Source: Photobacterium profundum SS9
GTDB lineage: Bacteria; Pseudomonadota; Gammaproteobacteria; Enterobacterales; Vibrionaceae
Length of the DNA: 64,000 nucleotides
Assembly (NCBI RefSeq): GCF_000196255.1
Contig: NC_006370.1
Span: forward strand, 1,394,187-1,458,186
Direction of reading: 5' to 3'
Numbering within the stretch: position 1 is the stretch's first letter; each line of letters starts with the position of its first letter. Shown here one piece after another: positions 8,909 to 16,705 of this stretch. The translations under genes and the position numbers were made by a program. A model generated the notes under the pieces. It ran no database searches. It had not been told where the DNA came from and saw only the letters and a program-made list of their open reading frames with translations.

Positions 8909-10222
8909 TTAGAACGTTACCGTATGAGGTGGTTTTATATCACCAGTGTTGGTCGGGTTCGATTTATCGCCACTCCATTCATACCAGCCGCCGTCAAAAA
9001 CGCTAATATTTTTCCAACCCATTACGTAAGCGTAGAAAAACGTTGAAGAGGCACGCCAACCTGTACCGCAATAGAAAGAGACATCTTGCGCGGGTGTAAT
9101 GTTCCATTTCTGCCAAATACGAGTGATATCTTTAGCACTTTTCATGGTTAGATCTGGGTTACGAAAATCTTCAAGATGGTTTGCATCACTACCTGCATGT
9201 CCCCACTTTGAACCTTCAATGCGTCCTTTTGGCTTGATGTATCGGTAACCACTAGTCACACCGATATATTCATCCCAAGTACGAATGCTCACTAAAGATT
9301 GTTCATCTTCTGGTTTGGTTAGCATTGCTTTTGCTTCAGGAATATCGATGATTAATTCAGGGTTAGCTGGAATAGCTTTACCAAAATCAACGTTAGTTTT
9401 GTTGGTATTGAGTAACGGTTCAGTAGTGAACCCTGCGTTCACCCACGACGTCCAACCGCCATTGAGTAGACGAACATCATCGACACCCGCATACATCATC
9501 ATGCTCGCTGCACGTGCTGCTGCTGTGTTATCGCGTCCATAAAGAATCACAGTGGTGTCATAACGAATACCAAACTCACGAATAATCTCAGTCAGTTTTT
9601 CGTCACTTACACGGTTCCACCACGGTTCAGATTCAATTCTATTGGTATTGAGGTAGAGAGCCGTTGGGATATGTGATGCAAGGTATTTACTTGGGGGGCC
9701 CCAAGCAACCTCGACCAATTTATACCCTTTTTTAGGTGCGAATTCTGGCTGCTTGCCTTCTACAACGTCTTTTACCCATTGAGGTGAAACAAGATATTGG
9801 AATTTAGGTAAAGCCTCTAATTCCCCTGTGTAATTCTGAAGGGATTCCTTGATGATACTGACATTTTTTATGCCCTGCGTTTTAAGTGCAGAACTGAGTA
9901 GTTGGCTGCCCGTCTCATTACAATATAAATACGTCGGCTTGCTCGCATCGATCTGTTTTTCTGTAAGTAAAGCTTGTAACGATTCTGGTGACAGATCATT
10001 AATCCAGTTGGCATCAATATTGATTGCACCTGGAATATGACCACCTTGAGTGGCACCGTCTTCTGCCCAACCGTTGTAATGATTGCTTGAACGACAATCA
10101 ATTATTTGAATATCAGAGGTAGGTTTAACTAAAAGATCATTAAAGCTAATCGTCGTAGCTTGTGCCGAAAAGCTGGCAAAGACAATGGCAGGGAAAACCG
10201 CCTTGGGAATGAAAGACATCAT
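8909..10222 (-). CDS. ynjE: Three-domain rhodanese sulfurtransferase YnjE
   Basis: 437 residues, against about 435 for E. coli YnjE. A signal peptide (to about residue 22, FASFSAQA) sends it to the periplasm. Three rhodanese folds are visible. The first keeps a cysteine in YLYCNETGSQ. The second has VILYGRDNTAAARAA with no catalytic Cys. The third carries the typical loop YCGTGWRASS. In YnjE the third domain is the active one and uses thiosulfate as sulfur donor; the first-domain Cys here may be an additional or vestigial site. It stands alone and is divergent from trhO, another rhodanese-fold gene; the proximity is probably coincidental. Confidence 0.86.
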   Translation of the reverse strand: MMSFIPKAVFPAIVFASFSAQATTISFNDLLVKPTSDIQIIDCRSSNHYNGWAEDGATQGGHIPGAINIDANWINDLSPESLQALLTEKQIDASKPTYLYCNETGSQLLSSALKTQGIKNVSIIKESLQNYTGELEALPKFQYLVSPQWVKDVVEGKQPEFAPKKGYKLVEVAWGPPSKYLASHIPTALYLNTNRIESEPWWNRVSDEKLTEIIREFGIRYDTTVILYGRDNTAAARAASMMMYAGVDDVRLLNGGWTSWVNAGFTTEPLLNTNKTNVDFGKAIPANPELIIDIPEAKAMLTKPEDEQSLVSIRTWDEYIGVTSGYRYIKPKGRIEGSKWGHAGSDANHLEDFRNPDLTMKSAKDITRIWQKWNITPAQDVSFYCGTGWRASSTFFYAYVMGWKNISVFDGGWYEWSGDKSNPTNTGDIKPPHTVTF

Positions 10223-10535
10223 AAAACCCTAAAAATAAAGAAGAAAAACATTATAAAGAAATTAATTACAGTATAAGAAGCGCTGGATCATGACATTCTA
10301 AATCAATCATAAATATTTTGTGTAAATAGATTTCTGCTAATCCCGCTTAAACTGTAAGTATTTGCCATGCGTTCCCTCGGTTATAATCCGCAAGCTCAAT
10401 ATAAAAAACATTAAAAGCTGAAACTAACGACTTGTTATTTGGCGTGGTATTTAGTTTGGTATTTAGAAAGTTATTAGTAATAACCAGTCTGCAATCTGCT
10501 CTGGATTTACGATCCAGTCCGCAAAAGGAAAGAAA

Positions 10536-11303
10536 ATGGCTCAATATGTAGTATGTGCATTGTATAAGTTCGTTGCACTTGAAGATTTTGAAGCGATCCG
10601 TCAGCCACTGACCGACGTAATGGAAAAAAATAAAATCCGCGGTACATTATTACTGGCAAGTGAAGGTATTAACGGTACGGTTGCATCCACACGCGAAGGT
10701 ATCGATGCATTGTTGGCGTGGTTTAAACAAGATCAGCGTTTGACTGATGTGGTTTATAAAGAATCATTTGATGAAAACCAACCGTTTAATCGTACCAAAG
10801 TGAAATTGAAAAAAGAAATCGTGACAATGGGCGTTGAAGGTATCGATCCCCGCCATGTTGTTGGTACGTATGTAAAGCCTAAAGATTGGAATGCATTAAT
10901 TGCCGATCCTGATGTATTTGTTGTCGATACGCGTAATGACTACGAAATTGAAATTGGCACATTTAAGCATGCTGTTAATCCTGAAACCGAGTCGTTCCGT
11001 GAGTTTCCTGAGTATGTTGAAAAGAACCTAGACCCAGAAAAGCACAAGAAAGTGGCCATGTTCTGTACCGGTGGTATTCGTTGTGAAAAATCGACTGCGT
11101 ATTTGAAAGAGCAAGGTTTTGACGAAGTGTACCATTTAGAAGGTGGCATTCTTAAATACCTCGAAGAAGTGCCAGAAAAAGAAAGCCTTTGGGAAGGTGA
11201 ATGTTATGTATTTGACGGTCGTGTAGCGGTCGACCATCAGTTAGAGAAGGGGCAGTATTCAGTGTGTAATGCCTGTCGTTTACCGATTACTGATGCAGCA
11301 TGA
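10536..11303 (+). CDS. trhO: tRNA uridine(34) hydroxylase TrhO (YceA), truncated by a frameshift
   Basis: TrhO makes 5-hydroxyuridine at the wobble position of certain tRNAs. The frame carries the N-terminal domain and the rhodanese domain with its active-site loop [13 protein letters not shown], then [11 protein letters not shown] and the first CxxC (CNAC) of the C-terminal cysteine cluster, and stops abruptly at ITDAA. Normal TrhO continues for about 80 residues. The missing part is present immediately downstream in another frame, so the gene is frameshifted at about 11290-11303. An AGGA ribosome site precedes ATG 10536. The catalytic core is intact, so partial function is possible if the shortened protein is stable. 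Confidence 0.9.
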
Positions 11304-11511
11304 GCACTTTGAAAAAGGTGTGAGTTGCCCTCGTTGTGTTGATAAGCACACTGAAGAGCAAAAAGGGCGTTTCCGCGAGCGTGAAAAGCAAGTCCAACTC
11401 GCGAACCTACGTGGCGAGCAGCATGTTGGTTGTGAAGCCGACAAAATTATTGAAGCACGTCGCAAAGAAAAGCTACAGCGTAAAGAGCAACAACGCGCGA
11501 CAAAGAAATAA
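11291..11511 (+). pseudogene. trhO: Detached C-terminal part of TrhO, in a shifted frame
   Basis: This frame reads [13 protein letters not shown], then TEEQKGRFREREKQVQLA and a basic Lys/Arg tail, which is the normal end of Vibrionaceae TrhO. It supplies the second CxxC (CPRC) that should pair with CNAC in the upstream frame. To join the two frames one must skip one base (or equivalently two have been lost) near 11297. Short TGCAG/GCAG direct repeats at the junction suggest a slippage deletion. A sequencing error would give the same picture. Confidence 0.85.
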
Positions 11512-11547
11512 CTTATACAATAGTTACCTGTAACGAGGTTACAAAAA

Positions 11548-11724
11548 TCATGATTGCTGTTGAAGCGCTTCTTCAATAGCATCTGAACATAGCTTAACCA
11601 AGAGTGGCGGGGTTTGATTAAACGCATGCATCGCATAAACCGTCACTTGCGGTAGTCGGTATCCAACCATTGCTGACTTTAATGTTCCTTTCTTTGCCGC
11701 TTCCCTAAATATAAATTCAGGCTT
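11548..11724 (-). pseudogene. Remnant of a LysR-type regulator (C-terminal end)
   Basis: About 58 codons on the minus strand end in TGA at 11548. They read like the last part of a LysR effector domain: FREAAKKGTLKSAMVGYRLP (the common 'D-L-x-x-G-x-L' region before the last strand), then VTVYAMHAFNQTPP and a final helix ending ALQQQS. Nothing upstream restores the helix-turn-helix or the rest of the effector domain. Only the tail survives, and it abuts unrelated sequence at about 11725. Confidence 0.6.
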
Positions 11725-11737
11725 TTGGCAGAAGATT

Positions 11738-11845
11738 ATGAATGACGGTTTTTGCGATGTTGTGCATCGTGAACATTGGTTATTGCAAGCAGGCGGTACT
11801 GCGAAGTTACATTCAGATGACTTTGAGGTTCAAGGCGAACGTTAA
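11738..11845 (+). CDS. Short ORF or gene tail of unknown origin, 35 residues
   Basis: The frame from ATG 11738 ends in TAA at 11845 and contains HREHWLLQAGGTAKLHSDDF. The same frame is open for some codons upstream (FWQKI before the Met), which suggests it is the 3' end of a larger lost gene. It directly abuts the LysR remnant on the other strand. It is followed by a terminator, as expected for a real gene end. No family recognised. Confidence 0.35.
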   Translation: MNDGFCDVVHREHWLLQAGGTAKLHSDDFEVQGER

Positions 11846-11873
11846 TTCGCTTTTATAACCAGTTATCTAAAAA

Positions 11874-11920
11874 CCTTCATGTTTTCACTCGCTTTAGTGA
11901 ATAAATGTGAAGGCTTTTTT
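11874..11920 (+). terminator. Hairpin terminator
   Basis: CCTTCA (11874-11879) pairs with TGAAGG (11908-11913), with an inner CACT/AGTG helix, followed by CTTTTTT. It would end a plus-strand transcript from the trhO region. Confidence 0.65.
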
Positions 11921-11977
11921 GTTGCTGTTTTTTTACATTCTTTTAAGATATTGTTTTCTAACATCGTTTTTCTTCGT

Positions 11978-12202
11978 CTACGAGTCTTCAGAATTATCCC
12001 CGTCATGTTTCACTGCATACCGAATTGCTGCCCCACAAATCATAATTAACAAAAAAGGAATGGTAGCTACGGTGTATTCTGTCCATGCTTGATATGCAAT
12101 GCTTTTCGCCATAAGCAAATGCCCTAAGATTAATAATGCGGCACAAAGCAATGCGACCAACATCAATCTGCCTTCACTGCCAATGGACGATATTTTCATC
12201 AT
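11978..12202 (-). CDS. Small two-helix membrane protein
   Basis: 74 residues. Two hydrophobic segments are clear, about residues 13-32 (LMLVALLCAALLILGHLLMA) and 44-63 (TVATIPFLLIMICGAAIRYA), with a charged Asp/Glu-rich end. AAGGAG at 12209-12214 lies six bases before the first of two tandem ATGs, a strong argument that the gene is real. Family and role are unknown. The inner-membrane location is inferred from the helices. Confidence 0.65.
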   Translation of the reverse strand: MMKISSIGSEGRLMLVALLCAALLILGHLLMAKSIAYQAWTEYTVATIPFLLIMICGAAIRYAVKHDGDNSEDS

Positions 12203-12240
12203 TTTTATCTCCTTGTTATATACAGAAGCTACCTAAAGAC

Positions 12241-12289
12241 AAACGCTGAAGCCACTTTGAATCCTGCATATTGAGGTAGCTTGGGTATA
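12241..12289 (+). repeat. Right-end fragment of the 266-bp palindromic repeat
   Basis: This 49-bp piece matches the last part of the full copy at 12374-12639, including the terminal TTGAGGTAGCTTGGGTATA. Only 84 bases separate it from that copy, so two insertions or a partial duplication occurred here. Confidence 0.75.
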
Positions 12290-12373
12290 ACAGTCATTAT
12301 TAAACTGCATTAATGACAAAACAAGGTAACACAATCAGTGAATTAGAAGGGTGTAACAGTTAGGTGATGATTC

Positions 12374-12639
12374 TATACCCAAGTTACCTCAAGATGCTCG
12401 TTTCAGCGAGAATTTGTTGTGCTCTAGGCAAGGCGCTGATTTATAGACCTAGTCGTTCTACGTTGAAAATAAGTAACACCGCATAGAACACAACAAAACT
12501 CGCCCTTCGGGAGTGATTCAGCGTATCTACTTCTGTGTCAAATATGTTTGAAAGGGAAAGCCATTCCTACGCACATTTTCCTTGAATTAAACACGCTGAG
12601 ATCACTCTGAACCCTGCATATTGAGGTAGCTTGGGTATA
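12374..12639 (+). repeat. Full 266-bp palindromic intergenic repeat, subfamily 1, copy A
   Basis: The ends are imperfect inverted repeats of about 24 bp (TATACCCAAGTTACCTCAAG at the left, matching TTGAGGTAGCTTGGGTATA at the right). Internal blocks shared with the other copies are TCAGCGAGAATT, AACTCGCCC..CGGGAG, CTTCTGTGTC and CCTTGAA. Internal arms TTGTTGTGCTCTA / TAGAACACAACAA and AGTGATTCAGCGT / ACGCTGAGATCACT pair, so the whole can fold as a branched structure. No ORF. Copy B at 17878-18143 is the same length and near-identical, in the opposite orientation. Confidence 0.9.
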
Positions 12640-12784
12640 CACGTAGTGTGACGGGGCGGATAGTTGAATTATGAATTCCTCCGTTTTAACCCACACGATG
12701 ACGATAAATTGAACCAATAGTGCTCTATGCTGTATCAAATTAATGGGGCCTTTTATGTAAGACAGATATTTTCAGGATAAGCTG

Positions 12785-14323
12785 ATGCAATTAAAACTAA
12801 CAATGTTGGTAACGGTCTTAAGCATTTTCAGTCCGTTCTTGTGGGCTACTACGTCTCCTAGCTTTGATTGTGATAAAGCAAGTAGTCAGATTGAAGAGCG
12901 TATTTGTACGGATGATGCCCTTGCTGTATTAGACATGAAGATGGAAAAGGTTTATGAGCAAGCGCTCCAGAATATTCCGGATTCAGAACGTTCAATAATG
13001 AAATCAATGCAAAGAGGCTGGATTAAAGGTCGTAATGAATGTTGGAAAGGACAAGATGAGCGGGCTTGCGTTGAATATGCCTATAAAAATCGAATAATCG
13101 ATTTACAAGTTGCTGGTGGGCTAATCGAAGTGCCTTCGCCTGTTGGTTTTAATTGCCAAAATATGGCAGATAAACCCGTTACCGTGGTCTTTTATAATCA
13201 AACTGCCCCTGCCAGTGCAATGATTACCGTCGGTGATGACCAAGCGTTAGCCTTCTCGACTCGAACAGTGAGCGGTGCACGGTATGACGGTCAAAATGTT
13301 AGTTTATGGGAGCACCAAGGTGAGGCCTCACTCGAATGGTTTGGTACAAAAATGCAATGCCAAGCAATAAAGCGAACAGAGGGTAGCTCGCAATTGAATA
13401 GCCTTAATAATAATGAGGTTCAAGAGCCAATCAATCCAGTGGCGATGAATGCGAGCAATGATGCATTTTCATTTTCAGCATTAAAAAACACGGCATATCA
13501 GGGGTTCGAAAGTGGTGCTGATCGCCGAGTTGTTTTAAATAATGGTTTATGGATAGGTGAACCCTATCAACCTGGCGGCGCCGTTTCACCGCAAGTTATG
13601 CTTATTGGTGGTATTAAAGCTATCGGTGACTTAAATGGTGACGGTGAAGATGAAGCCGTTGTGCTATTAAATTATGCCCCAGGTGGAACAGGGCAGTTTT
13701 TAAATTTAGCGGTTATGTCGAAGTCGGGAACTCAAGCATCAGGTAAAGCTGACAATATAGCGACCATATTTGTCGGTGATCGGGTACGTGTTCGCGATCT
13801 TAAGATTAAAAATGGCAAGATTGTTTTAGGTGTTGTGCAAGTAGGCCCCAAAGATTCCATTTGTTGCCCAGGAGAAGTGGCTGAAAGAGTATGGCAATTA
13901 AATGGCACGACGTTACAAGAATTAGACTCGAATAAGCAAACGTCACGGCTGAGCCTTAAAACGTTAGCTGGAAGTTCATGGGTACTTGAGAGTTGGCGCT
14001 ACGGTGAATCTGCTCGTCAATCAAAGCCTATTACGTTGTCTTTCCAAGATAATAAATTCGTTGGTCAATCGGGCTGTAACCGTTATTTTGCTACAGTGAA
14101 AGCGGGGAAAATGCCGGGTGATATTTCAGTATCTCCACCGGGCTCAACGCGTAAAGCTTGCCAAGATCCAACGCTATCAAAAAACGAAAATCGCTTTTTA
14201 AAACAGCTTGCAGACGTTCATCAGTTCTCATATTTTGCGGGTAAACTAGCGTTAAGCTATGGGCAGGGCAGTCATTATGGAGTGATGATTTTTTCGCTTG
14301 ATTCATCGTTAAAATCTGAGTAA
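12785..14323 (+). CDS. Secreted multidomain protein: LprI-like, MliC-like and META domains
   Basis: 512 residues with a signal peptide (to about residue 21). Residues ~27-112 resemble the LprI/DUF1311 lysozyme-inhibitor-type domain (FDCDKASSQIEERICTDDALAVLD). Residues ~122-197 resemble the C-type lysozyme inhibitor MliC, with its SGARYDG segment and flanking cysteines. Residues ~210-375 are an unassigned region with DLNGDGEDEAV, a calcium-loop-like or beta-propeller-like signature. Residues ~395-510 resemble a META/HslJ domain (LAGSSWVLESW ... SGCNRYF). The parts suggest protection of the wall against host or environmental lysozymes, but the combined architecture has no single-family precedent that I know. 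Stand-alone gene with its own terminator. Confidence 0.75.
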   Translation: MQLKLTMLVTVLSIFSPFLWATTSPSFDCDKASSQIEERICTDDALAVLDMKMEKVYEQALQNIPDSERSIMKSMQRGWIKGRNECWKGQDERACVEYAYKNRIIDLQVAGGLIEVPSPVGFNCQNMADKPVTVVFYNQTAPASAMITVGDDQALAFSTRTVSGARYDGQNVSLWEHQGEASLEWFGTKMQCQAIKRTEGSSQLNSLNNNEVQEPINPVAMNASNDAFSFSALKNTAYQGFESGADRRVVLNNGLWIGEPYQPGGAVSPQVMLIGGIKAIGDLNGDGEDEAVVLLNYAPGGTGQFLNLAVMSKSGTQASGKADNIATIFVGDRVRVRDLKIKNGKIVLGVVQVGPKDSICCPGEVAERVWQLNGTTLQELDSNKQTSRLSLKTLAGSSWVLESWRYGESARQSKPITLSFQDNKFVGQSGCNRYFATVKAGKMPGDISVSPPGSTRKACQDPTLSKNENRFLKQLADVHQFSYFAGKLALSYGQGSHYGVMIFSLDSSLKSE

Positions 14324-14332
14324 GTAAAATCA

Positions 14333-14391
14333 AACGCAGCCAATATTCGTTCACCATAGTAATGGGTTTTATGGATATTGGCTGCGTTTTT
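14333..14391 (+). terminator. Strong terminator after the lysozyme-inhibitor-like gene
   Basis: AACGCAGCCAATAT (from 14333) pairs perfectly with ATATTGGCTGCGTT, followed by a T-run to 14391. The loop is about 30 nt and A+T-rich. Confidence 0.8.
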
Positions 14392-14429
14392 AATGGTAGA
14401 TCTAACATCAAAAAGTGAATCGTAATCCA

Positions 14430-14594
14430 TTATTCTTGAAGCTGAATACCGCCATTCGCTTGCGCATTTTTAAGTAAAGCAAGGCGTTTACTGTCTGATT
14501 CTGAGAGTGTATCTTTAGATAAAACAGGATCTGGGATGCCGTTTGTTGTGTCTAAATGCAGAGTAAAAATATAATTTTTATTAAACGTTAACAT
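14430..14594 (-). CDS. Short ORF or gene remnant, 54 residues
   Basis: The frame from ATG 14594 to TAA at 14430 reads with good codon texture (IPDPVLSKDTLSESDSKRLALLKNAQ). It stays open about 19 codons upstream of the ATG (NILCISTYSIEPLH) before an in-frame stop. No ribosome site was seen before the ATG. It looks like the 3' end of a secreted or periplasmic protein whose front is lost, or a small orphan gene. No family recognised. It occupies most of the 375-bp gap. Confidence 0.35.
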   Translation of the reverse strand: MLTFNKNYIFTLHLDTTNGIPDPVLSKDTLSESDSKRLALLKNAQANGGIQLQE

Positions 14595-14765
14595 GTGTAA
14601 TGGCTCTATGCTGTATGTGCTTATGCATAATATGTTGTCGTCTACTGGTTAATTAAACATCATCCCTGTTCTTTTTTTTAGTAGATGAGGTAGCAGGCGT
14701 AGATTGAATCAACGAAGGTGTAGTTATCACTTTTTTGATTAAATATGCTTGCGACCTTCAACAAA

Positions 14766-15797
14766 TTACTTGCTGGCTTGGTCTTTTAATCGTTGAATAG
14801 CTTGTTTTGCAGAATTAAATGCAAAGTTATTCAGTTCAATGTCTTGTAGCCTGATCCATTCGATTTTTTCTACATCATCCCTGGCTTTTAGTGCTGGTTT
14901 TTCGTCTAAAGTAATAACGAAAAAAGTATCACAGGTTTTATATTCAATATTTTTGTAACGGTATGTATTTGGGTATGACGCGGTATATTTTGCATCATGC
15001 ACTATAAAATCAAGTTCTTCTTGTAACTCTCTTGCCAAGGCTTGCTCAAGCGATTCATCAGGATCAACAAACCCTCCAGGAAGGTCTAACATCCCTTTAC
15101 CTGGCTCTCTTGATCTGGTCGCGACCAAGATTTCGTCTTTATAACAGATGCCTGCTAGAACAGCCGCAGCTGCATTGTGAAAATACGTGAAATCACATGT
15201 ATCGCAACAAAACACTTTTGGTGGTTGAAAGGCTAAACTAGCTTCACCACAAGATGGACAATAATGTTGTTTTGTTTTAGAAGTACCTAGCCAAGTTAGA
15301 ATAAAATCGGCAATGTCTTGTGGTTGGTTAAGATCGAGTATTGGTAGTTTGCAATGCTGTTTGGCTTGTACGATTTCATCGGTTGTGAATGCAATGATAT
15401 GTTCATCATTCGAGTACAACAAAGGTTTCCCATAAGCAGGGCGGTGAATTTCGATTTTTGGGAATGTCTCATCCCTAAAGCCTTCTACTAACACAAGATC
15501 TAATTGATTGTGGTCTAGTTGAGCCAAACATTCTGCTAGTGCAGGTTCGTCACGTTTTAGATCTGTATATTCGAAATATAGCATGTGACGTGACTTTGTG
15601 GCTAAAAGGGTTTGATCACAACCTGCATGACGAAGGCGGTAGCTATCTTTTCCTGGTTTATCGGGGTCGATGTTATGGTGACTGTGTTTGACTAAACCAA
15701 TACGTAATCCTTGCTGCTTTAACAAAGGAATAAGCTTTTCAAGTAAGGTTGTTTTACCTGAGCCACTGTAGCCTGCAAAACCAATTATTGGGGTCAT
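14766..15797 (-). CDS. MobB-NUDIX fusion protein
   Basis: 343 residues in one frame. Residues 1-170 are MobB, the GTP-binding partner of MobA in making molybdenum guanine dinucleotide cofactor: P-loop GYSGSGKTT at 9-17, LVKHSHH, and LVLVEGFRDETFPKIEIHR. Residues ~180-201 are a four-Cys zinc ribbon (CPSC and CCDTC). From ~205 a NUDIX hydrolase follows with a complete Nudix box: G242, E248 and RELQEE at 256-261. The zinc ribbon plus NUDIX half resembles NudC-like or ADP-ribose-type pyrophosphohydrolases. The fusion suggests the NUDIX half acts on a pterin or guanine nucleotide linked to cofactor synthesis, but this is inference. There is no mobA beside it. Confidence 0.88.
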   Translation of the reverse strand: MTPIIGFAGYSGSGKTTLLEKLIPLLKQQGLRIGLVKHSHHNIDPDKPGKDSYRLRHAGCDQTLLATKSRHMLYFEYTDLKRDEPALAECLAQLDHNQLDLVLVEGFRDETFPKIEIHRPAYGKPLLYSNDEHIIAFTTDEIVQAKQHCKLPILDLNQPQDIADFILTWLGTSKTKQHYCPSCGEASLAFQPPKVFCCDTCDFTYFHNAAAAVLAGICYKDEILVATRSREPGKGMLDLPGGFVDPDESLEQALARELQEELDFIVHDAKYTASYPNTYRYKNIEYKTCDTFFVITLDEKPALKARDDVEKIEWIRLQDIELNNFAFNSAKQAIQRLKDQASK

Positions 15798-16105
15798 ATT
15801 CGTCTTAATATATCATCGTAAAAATAGATGCACATTTTAGAGGAAATTAGACGTTACGTCATTGTCAGTTAACAGCATGTTTTTTGCCACATAAACGGCA
15901 TAGTTATTTAATTATTGTACTGAAGTTGAGTAATTGATGAATTTTTACTCCTGAAATGCATATTCGGTCTAAAGTTATTTTGTAGCTAGGTTATTCAATT
16001 GTCTGACAGCTTGAGCGATAAAGTAACAACGAGAAAAATGAAAGATAAACAGGATGGTGTCTTTCACATCGAGTAATTAATAATAATGGCATCAGGGAGA
16101 GTGCA
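15798..16105. other. 308-bp intergenic gap, divergent promoters
   Basis: A+T-rich, no ORF, repeat or strong hairpin found. It must hold the promoters of the divergent MobB-NUDIX and exonuclease genes. GGGAGAG just before 16106 is the ribosome site of the latter. Confidence 0.4.
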
Positions 16106-16591
16106 ATGTGGGCGACGTTGGATTTTGAAGCTTCTGGATTATCAGATCAATCTTACCCAATTGAAGTAGGTTATTCTTTACCAGACGGTAATGGAGAAAG
16201 TTTACTCATCAACCCTTTAACAGCAAGCGATGTATGGCAGCATTGGGACGATTATGCTGAAAATGAAATACATCGAATTTCACGAAAAGAGATTGAAATT
16301 AAAGGAAATCAAGTGGTTGAAGTGTGCCAACATTTAAATGCTGTTCTTGGTAAATTTGAACATGTTTTTTGCGACAGCCAATGGGATCTTTTTTGGTTAG
16401 GCCGGCTTTATCATGCGGCGCACATGCGACCCTCATTTATGTTGACAGAAATTGGGCACTGGCTAATGCAAGAAAATGGTATTGAGCGATCACGCTTTCA
16501 ATTGGCATTGGAAGAGCAAGGTCCGATAAAGCACCGAGCAATGGAAGATGCCAAACAAATTCGACTCGCAATAACACGTTTAGTGGAATGA
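16106..16591 (+). CDS. DEDDh-type 3'-5' exonuclease-fold protein
   Basis: 161 residues. Acidic metal ligands appear at D6 and E8 in the typical first strand (LDFEASGL), an internal Asp in CDSQWDLFWL, and the last motif HRAMEDAKQI supplies the general-base His and final Asp. That is the DnaQ/RNase T superfamily in compact form, with no extra domain. The substrate (DNA or RNA) is not readable. The gene is followed 114 bases later by another nuclease-fold gene on the same strand. Confidence 0.78.
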   Translation: MWATLDFEASGLSDQSYPIEVGYSLPDGNGESLLINPLTASDVWQHWDDYAENEIHRISRKEIEIKGNQVVEVCQHLNAVLGKFEHVFCDSQWDLFWLGRLYHAAHMRPSFMLTEIGHWLMQENGIERSRFQLALEEQGPIKHRAMEDAKQIRLAITRLVE

Positions 16592-16705
16592 AAGAGTATA
16601 GTAAGACAGATTAAATAATGACACTGTAGCTGCTGGTAAAGTGGTTACAGTCGTTTGTTAAGTCGTTACAATTACACCATTATCCCTTTCTTCATTGAGC
16701 GGCTC

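Noticed and set aside
11280..11636. 118-codon minus-strand ORF over the trhO end
   Set aside because: It runs antisense to the trhO C-terminal region and mixes with the LysR remnant in another frame; composition is that of a shadow.
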